Shown here one piece after another: positions 22,300 to 35,468 of a DNA stretch of 64,000 bases. The stretch covers positions 52,977,533-53,041,532 of the forward strand of contig OZ034967.1 of NCBI GenBank assembly GCA_964030785.1, in the 5' to 3' direction. Origin of the DNA: Siderastrea siderea (Eukaryota > Cnidaria > Anthozoa > Scleractinia > Rhizangiidae). Positions within the stretch are counted from its first letter, which is position 1. The number at the start of each line of letters is the position of its first letter. The position numbers and the translations under genes are program-made. The notes under the pieces were generated by a model. That model made no database searches and was not told the DNA's origin. It saw only the letters and a list, made by a program, of their open reading frames with translations.

Positions 22300-23429
22300 C
22301 TGTGATCGTAAACACCGAAACAAGCTGATCAAAAATGGGGGCGAAAAAAACAGTTGCAATATAATGGACACGTGGGTGACAGTCACTACAAATGTAGGCA
22401 GATGGCTACACTTCTCTTCGCGAATTCCGACTCGTTTAATTTGTACAATGAGGTAGACTTTCATTTAGTCAAAATATCCTTAGGCGAACCCTTTGAATCA
22501 ACCTACCAAATTACACTGAAAAATGTGTTTACATGAGTTTTTATCTTGCAAAACAAACTAAACAAATCGCGTCTGACAGTCAATGTCACTTCATTTATCT
22601 GACCTCAAACTCAACCGCTTTCCTTTTAGTTTATATAGTGTCTTTCGCAAATAGCCCCTTAAAAAAATCACCACTTTTCTCTTCCTCCTCCGGCTCCTCG
22701 GGGAAAATCAGAGGAAAATGACAGCCTCAACAATAAGAAAGCAGTTTTACCCCGCAGTCAATTTTATTTCCTCCAAACAAACTAACACGGGTCTTTGTTG
22801 CTAACAAATAAGCTGAAGATTACTTTCAAGACGAATTAAAAAGCGATTGATTGAGCTTTAAGATTAAAAGCCGACAAATTAATTTTACGCCTGCGTGCAG
22901 GCGCGCAGACAATTTTGTTTACAACAAGCACTACAACTTTTCACCTTTCATGCATTTTACTTATTTCCAAATGTTGTTTACTTTTGATTCTTCAGATAAG
23001 TGAAATGTTCCAAAGTCCTTGATATCGATTTATACATAATACGCTTTACCAGGTCACCGTACTTAACCCGTGACTTTACTTAACCCCAAACCGCGTGACT
23101 CACAACATTACTGCCTGCGGGTGGATGCACGGGCGCACGGCATGCCTGAAGCGTGCAAAAACTCATGACCGCTCACTCGAGCTCCACGAATGCACGAGTT
23201 TTGACCATGAATTTGCTTTCGTCTCATAAAACATGCGAAATAAAATTAAATCGTGGAAATTCTAGCAAAATTTGCATGGTTGATTATAAAACACTTTACG
23301 CCCATGGCACGAACTCCTCTGTGTGGAATCGGTTTTCCCCGGTCCCAGTGTCACGCAAACTCAATATTTCCCGTTGGGGAGTCACGCACGCACACATAGT
23401 GGTAAGGTGCACAATCTGAAATAGTTCGT

Positions 23430-24378
23430 ATTAAACTTGCACAATTTGTACTTATTTAAGAAAGTCATAATCAACTTTCTTCTTTATTGATAAGAAATGT
23501 TCATACGAAAGGGCAAATTCTCGTAACTGTAACTGCGTATTGTCTTATTGTTACCAGATTTCGCCATTTTATCATATCGTTCGAGGTACAAGTTTATTAA
23601 AAGAAACAAAAATTCTTCGAAAATTGTTTTTTATAAACTAAGTGTTTTATAACAGATGAAGGCGAACTCGTGACGAACTCTCGAATGACAGTCACGAGCC
23701 TGGCTATAAACACCTCGTTTAAGCCTATTCAAATATTAGTGAAACCTCGTGGAAAACTACGGTGCTCCCGTCACGAGGTTCCACGTGAAGTATACAGATA
23801 AGATTTTAATTTCAACGTTTGTGATGTGTTTTTCTAGTATCAAAGAAAATGCATAAATCACGAACCCCTTCATAGAGCTACATCCCTTTGGATCTGAACA
23901 ATTAAATTTTTTAATAGATCCACGAGTGTGGCATAATCTGCAGAAATAAAGAGTTTCCCGGTCTCTTGTCGAGCACATTTAATATTTCCGGTCCCGGAGT
24001 CACGCACGCAGTACATTGAACTAGTGGCACAGAATAAGAAAAGTTCGTAATTTGCAAAATTTGTGTGTATTGTTAAAGGAAGCTCGTAAGCAACTTCTTC
24101 TTTTTTATGAGAAATGTTACTACTAAAGGGCAAAATCTCGTGACTGCGTATGGTCTTCTATGTCTCCAGATTCCGCTATGATTATGTAATATCGTATTAA
24201 GTACAAGCTTATTCGAAAATCCTTCGAATATTGTTTTCAGTAAACTGTGTCTATAGATGAACTCGTGACAAAGACTCGAATGACAGTCACGAGCTGTTAG
24301 CATGTCATTAAAAGCACATTCAAATGTTAATGAATACTCGTGGAAGACTATGGTTGTCTCGTCACGAGATTTCACTTA
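23430..24378. repeat. Nested subrepeat pair with conserved hairpin, unit A
   Basis: Two diverged subrepeats of about 600 bases lie in tandem. Each carries AAACAAG/AAACTTR-GTTCGTA, a GAGAAATGTT block, then CTCGTGAC-N16-GTCACGAG. Hairpin arms are at 23667-23674 with 23691-23698, and 24262-24269 with 24286-24293. A second CTCGTGGAA...GTCACGAG pairing follows each. Unit C has the same pair; unit B has lost both. Confidence 0.7.
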
Positions 24379-24379
24379 A

Positions 24380-24521
24380 GGGTGGATTCATTTGCAGCAT
24401 ACGCGCATAGCCGTGGCGTTTGGCCATTAGAATTTTTTATTGTTTTTAATCTTGAAAACAATACAAAATTCCAACGAGCAAATGCGACAACTATACGGGT
24501 ATGCTGCAAATGAATCCACCC
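24380..24521. mobile_element. Foldback MITE with GGGTGGATTCATTTGCAGC ends
   Basis: The inverted ends GGGTGGATTCATTTGCAGCA / its complement span 23 bases each, around a 96-base core. It is present only in unit A of the triplicated array; units B and C lack it. About 270 further A-specific bases follow (to about 24795), with GGGGCTGAAACAG-like and TCCCACAGTGGGCTG motifs, and may be a second insertion. Confidence 0.7.
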
Positions 24522-26618
24522 CCAAAATGGGGCCGTTTCGGTGAGTGAAATACAGTGCTATTTTTGGGGCTAACTTGGCTCTCTATTTTAAGGCCATAAT
24601 AGCCCTATTTTCAGGGACTGGGCCGGCATCAAAGGGCCAAATTGGGTCCCACTGTGGGCTGTTTCAGCTTTCAGTTTTGTCCCAGCTGTGGCTGAAATAG
24701 TCCCACAGTGGGCTGATCAGCTCCAGGGGCCTCAAGGGCTAATTTGGCATTTTGGGGCTGAAACAGATCCTCTGAATTTACAGTGCACCCTAAGTAATAT
24801 CAACGTTTGTCGCGTGTTTTTCTAATGCCAAATCGCGAATCTCTCGATAGAATTTTATGCCAAAAAGCGGCACTGTTTTAGCAATAACCCGAAATTATGA
24901 TCTCGCAAAAAATATCCTTTCGAAATAGTATTGGCCCAGCCATGGTTATTTTGGGAAATTTGAGATATTTTCAGATTAAATGAAAATTTCCTATTTGTTT
25001 TATTCCACTCGCAATTAATACACAAAACGATGAAAAACGCTAAGTTACAAGTGCTAAAAGAAGTGTAATAATACATTTCCAGAAAGTGCACGTGACGACA
25101 AGGAAAGTGATGAAGGCACTTTAAATTTATGATCTGAAAATAATGAAATATAATGGACATTTTACTAAAGCCTGGTGATGAATTAAGCATGCGAAATTTT
25201 AATAGACCAGAACGGTTAACTAATAGACTTGCAAGGCTATTTTTATCTTTCTTGAAGTGGCAATCTACGTACGGTAGCTATGCACGTACATCAAACAAAT
25301 AACATATCTGACGCACATGATTTTTGTTGCGTTTCAGTACTGAGTTGAGACTACGCAATAGAAGTTAAACAAATAAGCTATTTTGGTTCTGTTACGTTTG
25401 CCTGAACAGCTTTAATTTGTCGTGTAGCCAAAGTGTCTTAGGGCGTGCAAATCTTCAGCAACGGCAAGAATATATTAAGGCTGCCTGCGCTTTCATATGA
25501 GCGCCAAAATAAGTTTCGGTTGCGTCACTGATAAAGAAATCTACGTCAAATACTAATAATCAGTTTTTCGTTTACGTGCGTGGCAACGTAAAAATACGCG
25601 TTTCGCTCTGGGAGACACACTTGCTGTATTGATCAAAATAGGTCGGAAAACTACTTTTAGGTTCAATTTTATTTTAAGCACTCTCGACTATTCCAGTATG
25701 GAAACTTTCCAAATTTTTAAAGTTGTATCATTTGATTATTGCGCATGAGATCGGTTACGCAAACAGGAGTACCAGACTCTTTTATTTGAGTGATTGTCTG
25801 TGGTTATTTAAAGACTTTTAGCACGTTAACAAATATTCAAAGGTTGTTTTTCTTTGACGTTCTCTGTTCTTTTTGGTTAACTACTTTAAAAGATTGTGCC
25901 ACGAAAATGAATTTATGCTCCACAAATGCTAAACAGTTGCTCAGAATTCTCTCGAACAGGGAAAAAAAGCCTCCCAAAACGCGAAAAGTTCCTCACAAAA
26001 AAAATATCTGATTAAACTATTAAAGGTCTGAAAGGTATAACCAAGTTTTAAACACCCTCTTCCAAAGACTTTCACAACAGGTATTGCATCTTATCTTTCC
26101 ATTTACCCCCGCAAAAAGTTGATTAGGGAAGTGTTCCATCTAACCGAAACACAAGTCTTGCTTTTTCTCGTCTTGCTTTCGACACCTCCTCGTTCTTTGT
26201 ATTGGCCGATGTAAACATTTAATTTTCGTTTAAGAGCTATCGAGGCAGCTCCTGGAACGGCAAAACTTGCTTCAGGATTTACCTCGGCTACATCTTCCCG
26301 TCATTTGTAGCTGCCATAGTTAAATTGAAGCTTCAAAATGGCAGCTCAGTAACTTAGCCAACCTCCCAGGTTCTTTGGGTTTGACAATCCAACATGGCGT
26401 TACGTTGTAACGTAGCCGGATCATACGGCGTTTCCGCTGAATTCCTGGAACTTTGAATACTTGGATCAGTTTGCTGGCGAGATACCCGTACGCTTTAGTT
26501 CGCATTTAAGAAGCAAATAATTTAAATGTTATCATGAAGACAAGAAACACATGTTTCTTTTGCGTAAAGGTAGCCTTAATCAGTGGAAACTGGAGCTGTC
26601 ATTTTCATCCCAAAACCC

Positions 26619-26895
26619 TAGCCTGAGAAAACAGCCAACGTTTGGCGAGGTCGCCACTTGAGCCCCTGAGTAACCAGCGCAGAAATTCCATACTGATGAC
26701 GTGCACTACCCAGATCTTAGTAGTGCTTCTGATTGGTTGAAAGAAAATTCCCTCGCGGCACATCCAATCAGAAGCACTACCAAGATCTGGGTAGTGCACG
26801 TCATTAGTATGGAATTTCTGCGCTTGTTACTCAGACGTCGTTTTGCGAGGGCTCAAGTGGCGACCTCGCGAAACGTCGGCTGTTTTCTCAGGCTA
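26619..26895. mobile_element. Foldback MITE with long arms (TAGCCTGAGAAAACAGCC family), copy 1
   Basis: Nearly the whole element is two inverted arms of about 125 bases beginning TAGCCTGAGAAAACAGCC and ending in the complement. It is flanked by near-identical 9-base duplications (CCAAAACCC at 26610-26618; CCCAAACCC at 26897-26905). Long arms and a 9-base duplication fit Mutator-like (MULE) foldbacks. A second copy is at 63073-63363. Confidence 0.8.
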
Positions 26896-29800
26896 CCCCA
26901 AACCCGAGAGTTTCTTAATTTGTGTGCTAGATTGCTTGAGGTTGCTTGTTCCACAAAAATTTCCTTCTAACGCCAAAACTTGCCAAAGAGGTAGTGAGCA
27001 TCATCTGTAAATGCCTAACTGCGACACACGAAAGCGATTTTTCAAACGGCGCATTTTAATGGCCTCCTGGCTCTTTGCGTTCGGTGAGAAATAAGTTCTC
27101 CGAAATCTCGAAAAATGCGACGTTAAACCACTGACCAAAACTCTGTCTTAATTAATCCATCAGCATTCCGCCTCGTACTCAAGAAGAGGCTTGAGTCTTC
27201 AAGCGTCTTCTCTTAGGGTACGAGCCGAAACGCCCGACATTGAACTTGGGAGTGAAAGTGGAAAAAAGACCGACGAAAACGTCTTTAGCACTGCTTCTCT
27301 GATCACATACGCCGAAACAACCTGACCAAAACTGGGGGCGAAAAAAAGGAAAAATTGCAATATGGGCCCGTGGGTGGACAGTCACTACGCATGTAGGCAG
27401 ATGGCTGCACTGATTTTCCTCTTCCGCGACGCGATTCATTTCGCGAATATTCCGACTCGTTAAATTTGTGTAATGTGGTATACTATTCAGGAGCTGAATG
27501 CGAATTAACAAAAAATGTATCTCTTGTGGGGGCGATGTTTTGTAACTCAACGGGAGTCTAGTTTTAATAAATCTCGAGATAAGAGTTAATGATACCGAGC
27601 TCTTCAAATGGATACCAACAGACTAGTAAATAGGCGGCACGTTTCAAGTCAAAATATCCTTAAGGCGAACGCTTTGAATGAACCCACCAATCACTGAGCA
27701 CCGAAAATGTGTTTACATGAGTTTTTTGGCATCGAAACAAATTAAACAAATTGCATCTAACAGTGTCACTTCATTTATCTGACCTCAAACTCAACCGCTT
27801 TCCAAATAGACCCTTAAAAAATGACTACTTTCCTCTTCCTCCTCGGGGAAATCAGAGGAAAATGACGGTCTCAACAATAAGAAAGCATTTTTTACCCCGC
27901 AGACAATTTTAATTCTTCCAAAGAAACAAACATAGGTTTTTACTGGCTAATGAAAAAGCTGTAGATTACTTTCAAGACGAATTAAAAAGCGATTGATTGA
28001 GCTTTAAGATTAAAAGCCAACAAATTAAATTGAAAAAGCCTGCGTGCAGGCGCGCGGACAATTTTGTTTACAACAAGCACTACAACTTTTCACCTTTTTT
28101 CAAGCATTTTACTTATTTCCAAATGTTGTTTACTTTTGATTCTTGAAATAAGTGAAATGTTTGAAAGTCCTTGATTTGTAAGTAACACGCTTTTCGGGTC
28201 ACCGTACTAAAGTGACTTGACCCAAACTGCGTGACTCATAACATTGCTGCTTGCGGGTGGATGCACGGGCGCACGGCATGCCTGAAGCGTGCAAAAACAC
28301 ATGACCGCGCACTCGAGCTCCACGAATGCACGAGTTTTGGCCATGAATTTGCTTTTCATCTCATAAAACGTATGCGAAATGAAAAGAAAGTCATGGAAAT
28401 TCTAGCAGAATTTGCTAAAGCATAGTTGCTCATAAAATGCTGTACGCCCGTAGTATGACTTCTGTTTGGTATCCCTGAGAATAAGGTTTTTCCCGGTCCC
28501 AGTGTCACGCAAATTGAATATTTCCCCGTCCGGGAGTCACGCTGGCATACATAGTAGCTAGCGACACAATATGACAAAATTCGTAACTTTTACAATTTGT
28601 ACTTATTAGAAAGCTCATAATCAACTTGAATTATGATCTCGCAAAAAAATATCCTTTCGAAATATTATTGGCCCAGCGTGATTGTTTTTGGAAAATTTGA
28701 GATATTTTAGGATTAAATTAAAATTTCCTATTTATTCCACTCGCAATTAATACACATAGTGGTGTAAAACGCTATGTTATAAGTGCTGAAAGAAATGTAA
28801 TAATATATTTGCAGAAAGTGCAAGCGACGACAAGGAAAGTGATTAAGGCAGTTTAAATTTATGATCTGAAAATAGTGAAATATAATGATCATTTTACAGA
28901 GGCCTGGTGATGAATTAAACATGCGAAATTTTAATAGACCGGAACGGTTACCTAATAGACTTGCAAAGTTTTATCTTTCTTGAAGTGGCAATCTACGTAC
29001 GGAAGCTATGCAAGTACATAAAACAAAGAACATCTCTGACGCACATGATTTTTGTTGCGTTTCACAACTAAGTTGAGACTACGTATTAGAAGTTAAACAA
29101 AGAAGCTGTTTTGGTTCTGTTACGTTTGCAGATAAACTTATCAACTTTCGAGCACCCTTAAGTTCCAAAATTTCAAACTTGGAAGCGACTAGTTCCACTC
29201 CATGGATATGATTTATATTTCAATACCACGTGAACATTTATTATTATTATTATTTTTTTTATAATAATACAAGCTTTACTTTGTCGTGTAGCCAAAGTGT
29301 TTTAGAGCACGCTAAGTTTCAACAACGGCAAGAATTTATTGAGGCTGCATTTTTCTTCGTATGAACGCCAAAAGTTTCGGTTCGAACGTATTACGCTGCG
29401 TCACTGATAAAGAAATCTGCGTCAAATACTAAATAATAATCAGTTTTTCGTTACGTGCGTGGCTACGTAAAAATACGCGTTTTGCTCTGGGAGACACACT
29501 TCCTGTAATAATTAAAATAGATCGGAAAACTACTTTTAGTTCGAGTTTAAGCACTCTCGACGATTTATGCATTTATGGAATGCTTTCCAAATTTTTGAAG
29601 TATCGTGATTATTGCGCATACGATCGCTTATGCAACAGGCGTACCCGTCTCTTTTATTTGAGTGGTTGTCTGTGGTTTCTAAAGGCTTTATGGCTTCATC
29701 GGTTGTAACATAACCGAAAATTGCGGCTTCCTTAAAGTTAACACTGGATGAACAAAATAAAATTAAAGTACGTTAACAGATATTCAAGGTTGTTTTTCTT

Positions 29801-32219
29801 TGACGTTCTCTGTTCTTTTTGGTTAACTATTTTAAAAGATTGTGCCACGAAAATGAAAATTGCTCCACAAATGCTCAAAAGTTGCTCAAAAGTCTCTCGA
29901 ACATGGAAAAAAATTGCCTCCCAAGACATGACAAGTTCCTCGTAAAATAAATATGTGATTAAACTTTTAAAGGATTTAAAAGTATAACCATGTTTCAAAC
30001 ACCCTTTTCCAAAGTCTTTCACAACAGGTATTGCATCTTAACTTTTCATTTACCACCGCAGAAAGTTGATTAGGGTAGTGTTTCATCTATATCGGAAACA
30101 CAAGTCTTGCTTTTTCTCGTCTTGCTTTCGACACTTCCTCGTTCTTTGTATTTGCCGCTGTAAACATTTAATTTTCGTTTAAGAGCTATCGAGGCAGCTG
30201 CTGGAACGTCAAGACTTGCTCCAGCATTTACCTCGACCACATCTTCCCGTCTTTTATAGCTGCCATAGTTAAATTGAAGCTCAAAATGGTGGCTCAGTAA
30301 CATAGCCAGGATAGCCCCAAAAGAATGCACCCTTAGCCAACCTCCCGGGGTCTTTGGGTTTGACAATCCAACATGGTGGCAACTCGGAGGAGATTGTAAC
30401 GTAGCCGGTTCGTACGGCGTTTGCGCTGAATTCCTGGAACTTTGGATACGTGGATCAGTTGTTTGCTGGCGAGATACCCGTACGCATCAGTTCACATTTA
30501 AGAAGCAAATAATTAAAATGTTATCATGAAAACAAGAATCACATGTTTCTTTTGCATAAAGGTAGTCTTAATCAGTGATAACTGGAGCTGTCAAAAGTTT
30601 GTTAATTTGTATGCTAGATTGCTTGAGGTTGCTTGTTCCACACAAATTTCCTTCCAACGCCAAAACTGGCCAAAGAGGCAATGAACACAATCTGTAAATG
30701 CCTAGCCGCGACATGGGAAAGCGATTTTTCAAACGGCGCATTTTAATGGCCTCCTGGCTCTTCATGAGAAATAAAATCTGCGAAATCTCGAGGAAAACCA
30801 CTGACCAATAGCTCTGTGTTACTTAATCATTAGCATTCCGCCTCGTAGTCAAGAAGAGGCTTGAGTCTTCAAGCGTCTTCAAGCAAAAATTGCAATATGG
30901 GCCCGTGGGTGAACAATCACTACGCCTGTAGGCAGATGGCTGTACTGTTTTCCTCTTCCGCACCGCGAATGAAAACTTCATTTCGCGAATATTCCAACTC
31001 CGCGTTAAATTTGTGTAATGTGGTAAGCTATTCAGGAGCTGAATTCGAATTAACAAAAAATGTATCTCTTGTACGTGGGGGCGATGTTTTGTAACTCAAC
31101 GTGCGTCCTTTATTTTTTAATAAATCTCGAGATAAGCATTGATGATACCAAACTCTTCAAATGGATACAAAAATAGTGGTAAATAGGCGGCACATGTCTA
31201 GTCAAAATATCCTTAAGGCGAACCTTTGAATGAACCCACCGATCACTGAGCACCCAAAATGTGTTTACATGAGTTTTTTGGCACTCGAAACAAATTGAAC
31301 ATTAACAAATCGCCTCTGACATTGTCACTTCATTTTTCTGATCTCAAACTCAACCGCTTGCCTTTCAGATTAAGCTTTGCCTTTCGCAAATAGACCCTTT
31401 AAAAAAATGACCACTTTCCTCTCCCTCCTCGGGGAAAATCAGAGGAAAGTGACGGCCTCAACATAAGAAAGCATACCAGTTTTACCCCGCAGACAATTTT
31501 AATTCTTCCAAAGAAACAAACACAGGTTTTTACTGGCTAACAAGCTGTAGATTACTTTCAAGACGAATTAAAAAGCGATTCATTGAGCTTTAAGATTAAA
31601 AGCCGACACAATTAATTAAATTGAAAACGCCTGCGTGTAGGCGCACAGACAATTTTGTTTACAACAAGCACTACAACTTTTCACCTTTTTCAAGCGTTTT
31701 TATACTTATTTCCAAATGTTGTTTACTTTTGATTCTTCAGATAAGTGAAATGTTTGAAAGTCCTTGATTTGTAAGTAACACGCTTTACCGGGTCACCGTA
31801 CTAAAGTGACTTGACCCAAGCCGCGTGACTCACAACATTGCTGCCTGCGGGTGGATGCACGGGCGCACGGCGTGCCTGAAGCGTGCAAAAACTCATGACC
31901 GCTCACTCGAGCTCCATGAATGCACGAGTTTTGGCCATGAATTAGCTTTTCATCTCATAAAACGTATGCGAAATGAAAAGAAAGTCATGGAAATTCTAGC
32001 AGAATTTGCTAAAGCATAGTTGCTCATAAAATGCTATACGCCCGTAGTATGACTTCTGTTTGGTATCCCTGAGAATAAGGTTTTTCCCGGTCCCAGTGTC
32101 ACGCAAATTGAATATTTCCCCGTCCGGGAGTCACGCTGGCATACATAGTAGCTAGCGACACAATATGACAAAATTCGTAACTTTTACAATTTGTACTTAT
32201 TAGAAAGCTCATAATCAAC

Positions 32220-33160
32220 TTTCTTCTTTATTGATAAGAAATGTTCATATTAAAGTGCAAAATCTCGTGACCGCGTATGCTCTTCCATGTCATCAGATTT
32301 CGCTATGGTCATATATCGTGCGATGAATACTCTATTATTCAAAAAAGCGAGAATTCTTCGAAAATGTGTTTCTGGAAACAAAGTGTTTTATAACAGATGA
32401 AGGCGAACTCGTGACAAACTCTCGAATTTCAGTCACGCGTCTGGCTATAAACACATCATTTAATCCCATTCAAATATTAATGAAAATTCGTGGAAAACTA
32501 CTGTGCTCCCATCACGAGATTCCACCCGAGGACAATATTTTAATTTCAACGTTCGTACGAAATTAAATGCATAAATCACAAACCCCTCGATAGAAGTACA
32601 TCCCTTTGGATTTGAGCAAATAGATTTTTTGATAGATCCACGAGTGTGCCATAATCTGTAGAGAATGAAGAGTTTCCAGGTCTCTTGTCATGCAGATTTA
32701 ATATTTCCGGTCGCAGAGTCACGCACTCAGTGCCTGAGACTAGCAACACAATAAAAGAAAAGTTCGCAATTTGCACAATTTATGCGTATTATTAAAGAAA
32801 GCTCGTGAACAACTTGTTTCTTTTTATATGAGAAATGTTCTTCTAAAGAACAAAATAGATAGATCTCGTGACTGCGTGTGGTCTTTTAAGTCACCAGATT
32901 TCGCTATGATCATATAATATTGTATGAAGTGCAAGCTTATTCAAATAAACGAAAATTCTTAGAATGTTATTTTCAGTAAACTTTGTTTATAGATGAAGGC
33001 GAACTCGTGACAAACTCTTGAATGACAGTCACGAGCCTCTTAGCATATCGTTAACAGATTAAGCACATTTCAAACAGAAATTAATACTCGTGGAAAACTA
33101 TGGTTGTCCTGTCACGAGATTTCACCCGAGTATATAGATAAGATTTTTTTTAATTTCAAT
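32220..33160. repeat. Nested subrepeat pair with hairpin, unit C
   Basis: This is the unit C counterpart of 23430-24378. Hairpin arms are at 32408-32415 with 32432-32439 (right arm degraded to GTCACGCG) and 33004-33011 with 33028-33035 (perfect). The one arm change is not compensated, which argues against a conserved structural RNA in that copy. Confidence 0.7.
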
Positions 33161-33950
33161 GTTTGTAGCGTCTCATCCTTTTGCCAAATTAAACTGTGCA
33201 CAAATCACGAATCGCTCGATAGAATTTTTTTGCCAAAAAGCCGCACTTTTTTTTAGCAATAACCCGAAAATATGATCTCGCAAAAAATATTCTTTCGAAA
33301 TTATATTGGCCGAGCCATGATTATTTTGGGAAATTTGAGATATTTTGGGATTAAATTAAAATTTCCTTATCTGTTTTATTTCACTCGAAATTAATACACA
33401 AAGTTGTGTAAAACGGTATGTTACAAGTGCTAAAAGGAAATGTAATAATAATCTGAAAAATAAATTACCGGAATTTTACAGAAGCCTTGTAATGAATTAA
33501 ACATGCGAAATTTTAATAGACCGGAACGGTAACCTAATAGACTTGCAAGGCTATTTTTACCTTTCTTAAAGTGGCAATCTACGTACGGTAGCTATGCACG
33601 TACATAAAACAAAGAACATACTGACGCACATGATTTTTGTTGCGTTTCAGTACCAAGCTGAGACTACGTGATAAAGTTAAACAAAGCAGCTATTTTGGTT
33701 CTGTTACGTCTGCAGATAAACTTTTAAACGTTCGACCACCCTATAGCTCCAAAATTTCAAACTTAGAGGCGACTAAATTCCACTCCATGGATATAATTTT
33801 TTATTTCAATACTGCGTAAACATTTAGTTTTATGTAATGGTAGAAGCTTTAATTTGTCGTGTAGCCAAAGTGTTTTAGAGCGTGCAAAGTTTCAACAACG
33901 GCAAGAATTAATTAAGGCTGCCTTTGCCTTAAGACGAGCGCCAACAACCT

Positions 33951-34028
33951 AGCCTGCGTGCAGACGTCTCCTATTTCCTTTGCTTCACGCGTGAAATAAA
34001 GGAAATAGGAGACGTCTGCATGCAGGCT
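33951..34028. mobile_element. 78-base perfect foldback with 8-base target duplication
   Basis: Two arms of about 31 bases begin AGCCTGCGTGCAGACGTCTC and end with the complement (one mismatch), around a loop of about 16 bases. The direct flanks AACAACCT (33943-33950 and 34029-34036) are an exact 8-base duplication, showing transposition. It is inside unit C only. Confidence 0.85.
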
Positions 34029-35468
34029 AACAACCTGGCCAAAATAAGTTTGGGTTCGAAAATCAATACGCTGCGTCACTGATAAAGTAGTCTACGTCAA
34101 ATGCTAACAATCAGTGTTTCGTTTCCGTGCGAAACCGCGTAAAACTGCGCGTTTCGCTCTGGGAGACACACTTCCTGTATTGATCGGAAAACTACTTTTA
34201 GGTTCAACTTTTAAGCACCCTCGACTGTTTATGGAATGCTTTCCAAATGTAAGTTGTATCATGTGATCATTGCGTATAAGGTTGGTTATGCAAACCACAG
34301 GTTTACCAGTCTGTTTTTATTGGAGTGGTTGGCTGTGGTTTGTTGAAGGCCTCTGGCTTCATCGGTTAACACAGCCGAAATTTACGGCTTCTCTTAAGTT
34401 GACTGGCTGAACAAAAAATTAAAGTACGTTCAGTTAACAAATATTCGAAGGTTTTTTTCTTTGACGTTTTCTGTTCTTTTTGGCTAACTAAAGATTTCGC
34501 CACGAAACTGAAAATTTGCTCCACAAATGTTAAAAAGTTGCTCAAAAGTCTCTCGAGCATGGAAAAAAAGTTGCCTCCTAAAACGCGAAAAGTTTCTCAC
34601 AAAATAGAATATTAAACTATTAGCTGTAAACTTACGATGGGCTACAAGGGTCACTCTGCAAACAAAAAAGAAACCATGCAAACAAAAAGAAACAACGCAA
34701 ACAAAAAAGAAAACGGAAATAAAAAAAGAAAAACGGAAGTAAAAAAACAGAACGGAAGTAAATAGGAAAAACGCGTTGCGTTTTCGCGCTATTTTGTTCG
34801 TTCCTCGTAAGCCGCCATGTTTTTTAGCATTGAAAAGTCTCTGGTGGAAAATGCAAAATATCGCTCAAAGAGTGTGGAGTTTTTCTTTCGAATCCCACAA
34901 GCGAATCACTCAAAACGATCACAGGGTTCGAGAAATTTTAAAAAAAGGAAAGAAACGGAGCGAACAACCCGATTTCAGCCTAAGAACTGAGTACAGTGAG
35001 CAAGTCGAAGGCCAAGGAAACCGGAAGTGTCAATATGGGCTCAGTGGAACTGGAGGCTTCAGGCAATTCAGAGATGCCGAGACAAGACCTTGCTAGTGAA
35101 AGTTAACCAACTGGAAACGCTCAGTGTATTTTGGATAAAGGGGTGACGAAGCACCCGAATCACGACAAACTGAAAAGGCCCATGAAGGGTTGGAATACGT
35201 TTTGCTGTACCCTGATCACAGTGAAGTATTAATTTACCAGGCACCACCAAAGAATTTGTCCTGGAGATGTATGTATGAGTATCGTTAAGCTTAGATAGAA
35301 TCTATATGCGTGTAACGGCGTCCCAAACAGCCGCAAACCCCCGTTTGCGCAAGTGGAAACACCTTTAACGCTTCAAACAGTTGTCGATGGTTTGCGATCG
35401 ACTGGCGACGATTTTGGAACACGTGACGCACCATCTTTGATTTTCGCGCCATTTCTACGATGTTATAA

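Larger units (their letters stand above)
22300..34620. repeat. Tandem array of three diverged 3.6-5 kb units
   Basis: The same ordered landmarks occur three times. They include GTCACTAC...GTAGGCAGATGGCT (about 22380, 27383, 30918), GCGGGTGGATGCACGGGCGC (23116, 28253, 31850), GATCTCGCAAAAAATAT (24900, 28630, 33272), TAGACTTGCAARG...TCTACGTACGG (25225, 28960, 33540) and TTTCTTTGACGTT (25850, 29795, 34456). Unit A is about 22300-27290, B about 27290-30885, and C about 30886-34620. C lacks the last 0.9 kb of the unit. A carries two insertions (24380-24795 and the MITE at 26619-26895). B has lost about 1 kb at 28620. Copies differ by many substitutions and indels, so the array is not recent. No open frame survives in all three. 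Confidence 0.85.

Noticed and set aside
28231..32019. Nearly identical open frames of about 64 codons at 28231-28425 and 31825-32019
   Set aside because: They are the same place in units B and C of the tandem array. Unit A has an in-frame stop there, the upstream end has no ATG (first Met is 11 codons in), and the few B/C differences include more amino-acid changes than silent ones. Similarity reflects DNA duplication, not coding constraint.
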